Part shown: positions 1 through 5,129 of the stretch, one piece after another
Numbering within the stretch: position 1 is the stretch's first letter
Layout of the letters: each line of letters opens with the position of its first letter
From: an uncultured Leptospiraceae bacterium
Lineage (GTDB): Bacteria; Spirochaetota; Leptospiria; Leptospirales; Leptospiraceae
DNA: 5,129 nucleotides
Assembly (NCBI GenBank): GCA_937924465.1
Contig: CALDSP010000070.1
Location: 1 to 5,129 of the forward strand
Reading direction: 5' to 3'
Made by a program: the position numbers and the translations under genes
The notes under the pieces: generated by a model
Databases searched by the model: none
The model's input: only the letters and a program-made list of their open reading frames with translations
What the model was told of the DNA's origin: nothing

Positions 1-1
1 G

Positions 2-781
2 GAAAATTTATTGCTTTCGATTGATATGCCAATCTTGTTAGACATTCAAAATAGTTTTTATTATAAATATTCTCATGGAGTGAACTACATTCAAAAAAAA
101 TTTCTTTCTCAAAAAATTCCTCTTTGGATTGCAAGGAGTCAAGTCATTACTGTTTCGAATTATGAAATTGAAGGCTTTGCAAAGCCTTGGAATCAAAACA
201 TACACCTGCTTCCATTTGGATTCAAAGAGAGTTTTCTTCCAATACAAAAAAAGACTCAAGCAACTCATGAATTTGCTATTGGATGGACTGGTTCTAGATA
301 TTCTTCTAGATTTTTGATTTCTATTTTTGATTGTTTGAGGGAACTAAAAAGATTTTTTCCTATTAAGCTTTATTTAGTTGGAGGAGAGAAGAGTCTTGCT
401 TATCCAGTAAAAACTGAAATCTTTGATTGGAATAAAGAAATTGAATTATCTTTATTATCTAAAGCAGATATTTTAATTAATCCACTTCCTATGACGTTAC
501 GTGAAAAAGGAAATCCATCGTTAAAATTATTAAAATATATGACTCTAGGACTTCCTATTATAACAAGTCCTTCTGGTGGTGCAAAAATGTATATTGAACA
601 CTCTGTAAATGGTTTTATTGCTTATTCACAAGATGATTGGTATTTGTATTTACGACAATTATTGGAGGACGAAGTTTTAAGACAAGAATTTGGAAAACAG
701 GCTAAACTAACATTAGAAACTTCTTTTAACTTTCAAAACTCTGTGGATAGCTTAGTAGAAATTTTTAAAAATGTGTTTTAG
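2..781 (+). CDS. Glycosyltransferase, GT4-like, C-terminal part (5' end outside window)
   Basis: The frame is open to the left edge (codons for E-N-L precede the first TTG at 11), so the gene very probably starts upstream; about 259 residues are visible, against roughly 350 or more for the family. Counting from the TTG, residues 7-20 resemble the end of the N-terminal Rossmann domain. FAIGWTGS (88-95) and LYLVGGE (120-126) look like the start of the nucleotide-sugar-binding domain. KADILINPLP (151-160) and KLLKYMTLGLPIITSPSGG (172-190), then EHSVNGFIA (196-204), form the typical GT4 donor-site block. By family it should transfer a sugar from an activated donor to a glycan or lipid at the cytoplasmic face; donor and acceptor cannot be read. 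The usual EX7E pair is replaced by Gly167 and Lys175, as is partly true in related divergent GT4 groups. It ends with TAG 118 bases before nagZ. The glycosyltransferase call is firm, the substrate unknown. Confidence 0.85.
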   Translation, partial: ENLLLSIDMPILLDIQNSFYYKYSHGVNYIQKKFLSQKIPLWIARSQVITVSNYEIEGFAKPWNQNIHLLPFGFKESFLPIQKKTQATHEFAIGWTGSRYSSRFLISIFDCLRELKRFFPIKLYLVGGEKSLAYPVKTEIFDWNKEIELSLLSKADILINPLPMTLREKGNPSLKLLKYMTLGLPIITSPSGGAKMYIEHSVNGFIAYSQDDWYLYLRQLLEDEVLRQEFGKQAKLTLETSFNFQNSVDSLVEIFKNVF

Positions 782-813
782 AATTTTTTATTATAAGTAA
801 AAATAATTGGAAA

Positions 814-835
814 ATAAAATTAGAATAAATTTTAT
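814..835. repeat. AT-only inverted repeat in the gap before nagZ
   Basis: ATAAAATT (814-821) and AATTTTAT (828-835) are perfect 8-bp arms around a 6-base loop. All pairs are A-T, so chance is a serious alternative in this composition. It lies 33 bases after the glycosyltransferase stop and just before a second hairpin. Confidence 0.3.
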
Positions 836-837
836 GA

Positions 838-868
838 TTTTACTAAATACTCTTTCTATTTAGTGAAA
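838..868 (+). terminator. Possible weak terminator or regulatory hairpin between glycosyltransferase and nagZ
   Basis: TTTTACTAAATA (838-849) pairs with TATTTAGTGAAAA bases 857-868 over 12 positions. Eleven are Watson-Crick pairs and one is G-U (841/865); the loop is 7 bases, CTCTTTC. Only one G-C pair is present, and the bases after it (869-877) are AT-rich without a clean T run, so it is a poor intrinsic terminator. It may instead shape the nagZ leader, since it ends about 10 bases before the AAGGAA ribosome-binding site. The pairing is seen; the role is inferred. Confidence 0.4.
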
Positions 869-877
869 ATTTATTTT

Positions 878-883
878 AAGGAA
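878..883 (+). promoter_or_regulatory. Ribosome-binding site of nagZ (long spacing)
   Basis: AAGGAA is the only Shine-Dalgarno-like string near the nagZ start. It ends 16 bases before the ATG at 900, longer than the usual 5-10. No in-frame ATG, GTG or TTG lies between them, so the ATG at 900 stays the best start, perhaps with less than optimal initiation. Confidence 0.5.
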
Positions 884-899
884 AAATTATTCAAAAACT

Positions 900-2663
900 A
901 TGAAACTAAAAAATATTAAAAAATTTTTTTATATTCAATGTATTACTTTAAATCAAAAACTTTTACTTTTTGTATTTTTTTTTCTTGCTTTCGGAATGGC
1001 TTGTAAATTAAAACCTAATGAAATTCTTACCAAAGAAATTAAAGAAAGAATTTACAAGCAAGCTGTAGAAATTGTTTCTAAAATGAGTGTTGAGGAGAAG
1101 GCAGGTCAGGTAATTCACATTGCAATTCCTTCTAAGGTTGTAGATGAAAAGACCATTTCTGAAATACAAAAAATTAAGCCCGGAGGAATTATTCTTTTTG
1201 GAGTAAATCTTGGAACCAAAAAAGAGATCCAAACTTTAACTTACAATTTACAGAAATTAGCAAAGGAAAATCAACTTCTTCCTTTTTTTATTTCTACCGA
1301 TCAAGAAGGTGGACGAGTCATTCGTATTGAAAGTGGAATTACTAATTTTCCAGGCGCTATGGCAATTGGACAAACTAACAATCCAATATATGCCGAAAAA
1401 GTCGGTTTTATTACATCTTATCAAGCAAATCAATTAGGTATAAATGTAATCTTTGCTCCTGTTTTAGATATAAACAACAATCCAAAAAATCCAGTCATTA
1501 ACACTCGTTCTTTTGGTTCGTATTTAGAGCAGGTTTTAAAAATGGGTATTGCTTATGAACAAGGAGCAAGAAGGGGAGGGAGTCTTCCAGTGATTAAACA
1601 TTTTCCCGGGCATGGAGATACAAATATAGACAGTCACTTGGGACTTCCAATTATTCATAAAACAAACGAAGAAATTCAAAATTTTGAGTTGGTTCCATTT
1701 CAAAAAGCAATTGAAAATGAAGCCAAAGCTGTTATGAGTGCTCATATTCTCTATCCTAAGATTGATCCCAAATATCCAGCTACTCTTTCTTCGAATATCT
1801 TACGTGGTATTTTAAGAGAGGGACTTGGATTTAAAGGAGTTGTTTTCACAGACGCAATGGAAATGAATGCGATCTCAAAAAATTTTCAGGATGAAAAACG
1901 TGGAAGTCTCGCAATATTAGCAGGAGCAGATATTATCCTACTTACAAGTTATGGAAAAACTTCTAGTGAATATTTCAATATGATTTTAGAAAGCATAAAA
2001 AATGAAGAGTTTAAGCAAAAAGAGAGAGATTTACTTGATGAGGCTCTTGTACGTCAAATTTCTCTCAAAATAGAGCAAGGACTTTTTTTTCATCCCGAAT
2101 CTTATTACCAAATAGAAGAGGATTTAATAAAAAATTATTTTCAAGAGCTAAAAAAAAGAAGAGAGGAAGAATTCTTAATTTTAAAACAAGAAGGAATTGC
2201 TAAACTAAATGAAGAGATTTCTAAACAAAGCATTCGAAGTTATAAAAAAAATTTTGAACCTTTAAAACTAGAAGAGCTTTCTAACTATAAATTTGTTATT
2301 CGAAATAAAAGGCTTCAAAAAGAATTAAAAAAAGCTGGAATTTCTATTCTAAATGAAAAAAAGTTTTGGAAAAAAGTAAAGTTAGATAGTAAAAAAATTT
2401 TTATTTTTGATTTAAAGGATGAGAAAGAATTAAAGAAATTAACGAAAAAACTCAAAAACTATAAGGATCAAAAAATGATTTTTATAAACTATGGGAATCC
2501 TTTTTTAGAATATCCAAACTGGGAGAATTTAGAGATAATCTTGACATTTTCCCCAACAAAGACTTCTTTTCAAGCTTTGGTACAAAGACTTTTTGGAGAA
2601 ATGCATATTGAAAAAGCTCAATTAATTTTTGAATCTACAGAGCCAGCAGAAAATCTTCAATGA
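900..2663 (+). CDS. nagZ: Beta-N-acetylglucosaminidase NagZ, GH3, two-domain, predicted lipoprotein
   Basis: This GH3 enzyme is expected to remove terminal GlcNAc from muropeptide or cell-wall fragments (GlcNAc-MurNAc type) during peptidoglycan turnover. Residues 1-34 form a signal peptide with a hydrophobic core at 21-34, ending FGMAC, a permissive lipobox with Cys35 as the predicted lipidated residue. The catalytic barrel covers about 55-390: DQEGGRV (134-140), FAPVLDIN near 185-192, NTRSFG (201-206), and KHFPGHGDT (233-241) leading into the Asp244-Ser-His246 dyad that acts as acid/base in NagZ enzymes. The nucleophile is Asp318 in FTDAMEMNAI. A Lys/Glu-rich linker leads to a degenerate GH3 C-terminal domain (about 470-585) with GNPFLEYPNW (532-541) and FGE (565-567). 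The 587 residues fit two-domain NagZ of Bacillus subtilis type rather than the roughly 340-residue cytosolic enzyme of enterobacteria. The stop overlaps the hemW start as ATGA. Function is confident; exact substrate and membrane placement are inferred. Confidence 0.93.
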   Translation: MKLKNIKKFFYIQCITLNQKLLLFVFFFLAFGMACKLKPNEILTKEIKERIYKQAVEIVSKMSVEEKAGQVIHIAIPSKVVDEKTISEIQKIKPGGIILFGVNLGTKKEIQTLTYNLQKLAKENQLLPFFISTDQEGGRVIRIESGITNFPGAMAIGQTNNPIYAEKVGFITSYQANQLGINVIFAPVLDINNNPKNPVINTRSFGSYLEQVLKMGIAYEQGARRGGSLPVIKHFPGHGDTNIDSHLGLPIIHKTNEEIQNFELVPFQKAIENEAKAVMSAHILYPKIDPKYPATLSSNILRGILREGLGFKGVVFTDAMEMNAISKNFQDEKRGSLAILAGADIILLTSYGKTSSEYFNMILESIKNEEFKQKERDLLDEALVRQISLKIEQGLFFHPESYYQIEEDLIKNYFQELKKRREEEFLILKQEGIAKLNEEISKQSIRSYKKNFEPLKLEELSNYKFVIRNKRLQKELKKAGISILNEKKFWKKVKLDSKKIFIFDLKDEKELKKLTKKLKNYKDQKMIFINYGNPFLEYPNWENLEIILTFSPTKTSFQALVQRLFGEMHIEKAQLIFESTEPAENLQ

Positions 2664-3829
2664 ACCAAAATTCTGAAATTGTTTTTTATGAGTCTGGAAA
2701 AATGGGAATTTATATTCATTTTCCATATTGTATTCAAAAGTGTTCCTATTGTGATTTTTACTCTATAGGAGTTGGAAAAAATTTTTTTCAACAAGAGGAA
2801 TATTTCCAAACTCTTCATATAGAAATTGAACAAAGACTGAAGGAATTTCCTTGGGAAAATTTTTTAGTCAGTTCAGTTTTTTTAGGTGGGGGAACTCCAT
2901 CTTTAGCTAGCTTCCCCCATTTGCATAAGTTATTTAAAACAATCAGAGAGTATTTTTCTTTTACAATGGATTGTGAATGGACAATGGAAGCAAATCCAGA
3001 AGATATTAACTTTGAAAATCTGGAAAAGTGGAAAGATTTAGGAATCAATCGCATTAGTGTAGGAGTTCAGTCTTTTCATCCAAAAGTCTTAGAGTTTTTA
3101 GGAAGATATCACGATAAAGACAAATACTTTCAAGTTCTAGAACTTTTAAGTAAAAAAATTATTTCAAGATATGGAATTGATTTAATTTATGGAATTCCAA
3201 ATCAAACTATAGAAATGTTTTATGAGGATATAAATAGAGCGTTGTCGCATAACCTAGAACATTTAAGTTGTTATGCCTTGACTTTAGAAAAAGGTACAGA
3301 ATACTCCAGAAAAGTCTATCAAAAAGAAAATCCACCTCCCAATGAAGAATTACAAACTTATATTCTAAAAACTCTACCATCTTATTTATCTAAAAAAGGC
3401 TTAGCAATCTATGAAGTTTCTAATTTTGCAAAACTAGGAAATGAGTGTAAGCATAATCTTCAATATTGGAAAATGCTTCCTTATTTAGGTTTAGGTGTAA
3501 GTGCTCATGGCTTTACTGGAAATGCTCGTTATGCAAATCCTCGTTCTCTTCAAGTTTATATGAAACAAAATTTTGGATTTCTGAAACAAGAAAATAGCTT
3601 ATATTTAGATTTTTTATTATGCACATTCCGAATTATGAAAAAAATTAATTTACAATCTTTTGAATCTTTCTGGATAGATATAGATGGTTTTGAAAGTAAA
3701 TTAGAATCTTGGAGTAAAAAAGAAATTTGTTTTTGGGATAAAGAGAATTTTCAGTGGAATTTAGATTATATTCATTTGCTTGATTCTTATATTTATGAAT
3801 TAGCTGATTTGGATTCTAAATTTTTGTAG
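2660..3829 (+). CDS. hemW: Radical SAM haem chaperone HemW (coproporphyrinogen oxidase-like)
   Basis: HemW proteins carry a [4Fe-4S] cluster and haem and are thought to deliver haem to membrane respiratory enzymes; they are not oxygen-independent coproporphyrinogen oxidases. The cluster motif is Cys24-X3-Cys28-X2-Cys31 followed by Asp-Phe33. The Phe where HemN has a fourth Cys points to HemW. Further motifs are LGGGTPS (75-81), EANPED (110-115), RISVGVQSF (131-139), LGRYH (147-151), YGIDLIYGIPNQT (171-183), YEVSNFAK (251-258), the HemW haem motif HNXXYW as HNLQYW (265-270), YLGLG and SAHG (275-284). A divergent HemN C-terminal domain fills about 315-389. The length of 389 is near the usual 375-390. 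The ATG at 2660 overlaps the nagZ stop, implying translational coupling, with no clear Shine-Dalgarno. Met15 (2702) would start almost at the conserved YIHFPYC block, as most HemW proteins do, so the true start is open. Confidence 0.94.
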   Translation: MNQNSEIVFYESGKMGIYIHFPYCIQKCSYCDFYSIGVGKNFFQQEEYFQTLHIEIEQRLKEFPWENFLVSSVFLGGGTPSLASFPHLHKLFKTIREYFSFTMDCEWTMEANPEDINFENLEKWKDLGINRISVGVQSFHPKVLEFLGRYHDKDKYFQVLELLSKKIISRYGIDLIYGIPNQTIEMFYEDINRALSHNLEHLSCYALTLEKGTEYSRKVYQKENPPPNEELQTYILKTLPSYLSKKGLAIYEVSNFAKLGNECKHNLQYWKMLPYLGLGVSAHGFTGNARYANPRSLQVYMKQNFGFLKQENSLYLDFLLCTFRIMKKINLQSFESFWIDIDGFESKLESWSKKEICFWDKENFQWNLDYIHLLDSYIYELADLDSKFL

Positions 3830-3850
3830 AAATAAGTTTAGAAAAACTTG

Positions 3851-3885
3851 GTCACCCTATTCTATGTGACATAATAAACATTATG
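3851..3885. repeat. Two small overlapping inverted repeats after hemW
   Basis: GTCAC (3851-3855) and GTGAC (3866-3870) are inverted around 10 bases. CATAAT (3870-3875) and ATTATG (3880-3885) are inverted around 4. They share base 3870 and lie 21 bases after the hemW stop. Neither is followed by a T run, so they are not convincing terminators; they could be a 3' mRNA structure, a protein-binding site, or chance. No gene fits the gap 3830-4007. Confidence 0.25.
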
Positions 3886-3951
3886 CGAAGTTATTATATA
3901 AAGCTGTTGATACATTTTATTTAAAGAGCTCAAAAGTGCTATTATTTTTTT

Positions 3952-3988
3952 AAAAGTGTTAAACAAAGATTCTGTTTCACATTTTTTT
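3952..3988 (+). terminator. Rho-independent terminator of the nagZ-hemW operon, possibly bidirectional
   Basis: On the plus strand AAACA (3961-3965) pairs with TGTTT (3973-3977) around a 7-base loop. The stem continues with GTG (3956-3958) and CAC (3978-3980) past a two-base bulge at 3959-3960. A run of seven T (3982-3988) follows. AAAA (3952-3955) can also pair with part of that T run, so a transcript from the opposite strand would meet the same hairpin followed by four T. The place between two convergent genes (hemW plus strand, Uma2 minus strand) suits a shared terminator. Strength is limited by the low G+C of the stem. Confidence 0.55.
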
Positions 3989-4007
3989 GGCTTTTGCTTC
4001 CTACTTT

Positions 4008-4847
4008 TTAACTAATTCCCAACTTCTTTTTAAGTTCTAGCAATTCTTTTTCTAATTTATCTGCTCTTTGCTTTTCTTGTTCTGCTCTTTGCTTTTCTTG
4101 TTCTGCTCTTTGTTTTTCTTGTTCTGCTCTTTGTTTTTCTTGTTCTGCTCTTTGCTTTTCTTGTTCTGCTCTTTGTTCAGCAAATTCTCCATGGGTTGGA
4201 ATTAGCTCGTATTTCTCATTGAAAAACCTTAAATACAAATCTTCTCTTTGTAAATATTTTCCTTGCCAAAAACCCAATTTATAACCTAGTTCTTTGGAAT
4301 ATACAAAGCCTTTTTCATCAGGTTCTATTTCTTTGTATTCGCTATTGCCTAAACGCCAAGCATACAATTTAGGAATTTTGTTGTCCACACAATAGTATTC
4401 TCTGGTTCGAAAAACTCTCTCGTATAAATCTTTTTTCTTTGTTAAATCCTCCTTCCTTGTGCTTGGTGATAAAAACTCTATAATTACATCCGGATACTTT
4501 CCACCTTCTAGCCAAACTACCCATTTCCCTCTGTGCTTCATGGGGTCAGATACATCTTTTACATAAAAAAAGTCAGGTCCTTTGTAGCCTGTCTTTTCTA
4601 CTTGGTCTACCATAAAATACACAAACATGTTTCCACCAACGTAAAAATTTTCTTTTCCTGTCTTATCGGCGTTGATGGAATCAATCAAAACATTCATTTG
4701 AAATCTATGCCATGAGTCTTCCAAGGGCTCTCCGTCCTCCTCTGGTAAATCAATTGGGGGTAGTATATCTTTCCATTCGGGATCTTGGGAAAGTCTTTCG
4801 TAAATTGCTTTTAGTTCTTCTTCTGACTGGGAAACAAGTGTAGCCAT
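4008..4847 (-). CDS. Uma2-family PD-(D/E)XK protein with C-terminal heptad-repeat coiled coil
   Basis: Uma2 (DUF820) proteins have a restriction-endonuclease-like fold and are annotated as putative endonucleases; their biological role is not settled. Residues 1-60 carry the family entry block (LPEEDGEPLEDSWHR, 34-48). The core has NFYVGGNMFVYF (67-78), GPDFF with Asp92, and YPDVIIEFLSPST (118-130) with Asp120 and Glu124. The lysine-rich helix KKKDLYERVFRT (137-148) and a GWRL-like strand (YAWRLG, 162-167) follow. Asp92, Glu124 and one of Lys137-139 are the likely active-site set. The tail has five exact copies of the heptad AEQEKQR (227-261), then KLEKELLELKKKLGIS, and should form a coiled coil, probably for oligomerisation. 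No Shine-Dalgarno is visible before the ATG at 4847. Hand counts of two 60-base stretches give about 43-47% G+C, against 17-20% in two stretches of nagZ and hemW, which suggests transfer. The protein looks like Uma2 proteins common in cyanobacteria. Family is confident; nuclease activity is inferred. Confidence 0.9.
   Translation of the reverse strand: MATLVSQSEEELKAIYERLSQDPEWKDILPPIDLPEEDGEPLEDSWHRFQMNVLIDSINADKTGKENFYVGGNMFVYFMVDQVEKTGYKGPDFFYVKDVSDPMKHRGKWVVWLEGGKYPDVIIEFLSPSTRKEDLTKKKDLYERVFRTREYYCVDNKIPKLYAWRLGNSEYKEIEPDEKGFVYSKELGYKLGFWQGKYLQREDLYLRFFNEKYELIPTHGEFAEQRAEQEKQRAEQEKQRAEQEKQRAEQEKQRAEQEKQRADKLEKELLELKKKLGIS
4061..4175 (-). repeat. 21-bp tandem repeat, five full copies plus a partial, inside the Uma2 gene
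   Basis: Full units lie at 4061-4081, 4082-4102, 4103-4123, 4124-4144 and 4145-4165, with a 10-base partial unit at 4166-4175. On the plus strand the unit begins CTGCTCTTTG and ends TTTTCTTGTT. Copies differ only at unit position 11: C in units 1, 2 and 5, T in units 3 and 4. On the coding strand this is AAG versus AAA, both lysine, so the encoded heptad is identical in all five. Each unit adds exactly seven residues, one coiled-coil heptad, so gain or loss of a copy keeps both the frame and the heptad phase. Confidence 0.95.
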
Positions 4848-4940
4848 AATTTAAGTTTTTAGTAGTTAAAAAAATTTGTCTAGAAAAATTTTGAATCTTA
4901 CAAAAAGTAAAGTAACAATGAAGTAATTCAATTTTCTTGC

Positions 4941-4970
4941 ATTTTTATGAAATAAAAGTTTCAGAAAAAT
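4941..4970 (-). terminator. AT-rich hairpin just after the partial PD-(D/E)XK gene
   Basis: ATTTTT-A-TGAAA (4941-4952) and TTTCA-G-AAAAAT (4959-4970) form 12-base arms with one mismatch (4947/4964) around the 6-base loop TAAAAG. On the minus strand it begins 8 bases after the TAG of the gene at 4978, a typical terminator position, but no T run follows. The remainder of the gap (4848-4940) is AT-rich and must hold any separate Uma2 promoter; I could not pick out a convincing -35/-10 pair there. Confidence 0.4.
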
Positions 4971-4977
4971 TTATATT

Positions 4978-5129
4978 CTAGATTTTTAATTCTTCCCACT
5001 CAAAACTTGTAATGTTTCTCTCTGCTTTACTAAACTCTATTCCAACTAAATAAATCTCTTTCACTTTCCCAGAACCCAAATGCTTACTCTCATAACCAAT
5101 ATACTTTTCATGATGCTTCTTTTCTTTTA
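4978..5129 (-). CDS. C-terminal end of an AAA-ATPase-like / PD-(D/E)XK nuclease-superfamily protein (partial)
   Basis: On the minus strand an open frame enters from the right edge and ends with TAG at 4978-4980, giving the last 49 residues. The end reads KEIYLVGIEFSKAERNI, followed by TSFEWEELKI. The pattern hydrophobic-VGI-x-FS-x-x-x-RNI-x-x-(F)-x-W closely matches the C-terminus of proteins that join an AAA-ATPase-like domain to a C-terminal PD-(D/E)XK domain (PF09820/PF08011 type). In that family it is the last strand and tail of the nuclease-like domain. Those proteins are usually about 500-580 residues, often multicopy in host-associated and anaerobic bacteria, and have no firmly known function. 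Catalytic residues and the Walker motifs would lie outside the window. The gene is codirectional with Uma2 downstream, 130 bases apart. The call rests on a short tail and could be wrong in detail. Confidence 0.65.
   Translation of the reverse strand, partial: KEKKHHEKYIGYESKHLGSGKVKEIYLVGIEFSKAERNITSFEWEELKI

Noticed and set aside
38..317. Other reading frames over the glycosyltransferase on both strands
   Set aside because: They overlap a clear protein family match and encode low-complexity, unrecognisable peptides; shadows of the real gene.
807..835. Candidate nagZ promoter TTGGAA, 17 bases, TTTTAT
   Set aside because: Both boxes match consensus poorly and such strings are frequent by chance in this composition.
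2660..3829. HemN (oxygen-independent coproporphyrinogen III dehydrogenase)
   Set aside because: The fourth cysteine of CX3CX2CXC is Phe33 and an HNXXYW motif is present, both pointing to HemW.
3892..3900. Minus-strand TATAAT within ATTATATAA as a promoter
   Set aside because: No matching -35 element at suitable spacing, and it would read into the end of hemW with no gene to serve.
3883..3924. Tiny plus-strand reading frame of 13 codons beginning ATG CGA after hemW
   Set aside because: No ribosome-binding site, very short, and no recognisable product.
4061..4175. CRISPR array interpretation of the 21-bp repeats
   Set aside because: Units are directly adjacent without spacers and encode a regular heptad in a coding frame.
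4533..4715. Plus-strand frame opposite the Uma2 gene
   Set aside because: It lies inside the conserved Uma2 core and its translation shows no family features.

Overview
This is an AT-rich bacterial window of about 5.1 kb with five protein-coding regions, two of them cut by the window edges. The host is probably a low-GC bacterium with a Gram-negative style envelope. The hints are a lipoprotein-type NagZ, an AAGGAA ribosome-binding site, and many A/T homopolymers. A spirochaete (Leptospira-like) is a guess; the sequence alone does not fix the lineage. No rRNA, tRNA, CRISPR array or insertion sequence was seen.

Left part (2-3829, plus strand). The window opens inside a GT4-type glycosyltransferase whose N-terminal part lies outside. 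A 118-base gap with two AT-rich inverted repeats follows. Then come a two-domain, predicted lipoprotein beta-N-acetylglucosaminidase (nagZ, GH3) and the radical-SAM haem chaperone hemW. nagZ and hemW overlap as ATGA and are almost certainly co-transcribed. All catalytic NagZ motifs and the diagnostic HemW motifs (CX3CX2CXF and HNXXYW) are intact. This is ordinary envelope and cofactor housekeeping.

Middle (3830-4007). This is a convergent gap with small inverted repeats and a hairpin followed by a seven-T run, which probably ends hemW transcription.

Right part (4008-5129, minus strand). A Uma2-family (PD-(D/E)XK fold) protein carries a C-terminal coiled coil encoded by five near-identical 21-bp tandem repeats. 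Upstream of it, on the same strand, is the C-terminal end of what looks like an AAA-ATPase-like/PD-(D/E)XK protein. The Uma2 gene is visibly richer in G+C than its neighbours and resembles the Uma2 proteins abundant in cyanobacteria, so it is probably an acquired gene. Two putative nuclease-fold families side by side make this the accessory and least understood part of the window. I did not find evidence sufficient to claim a new system.
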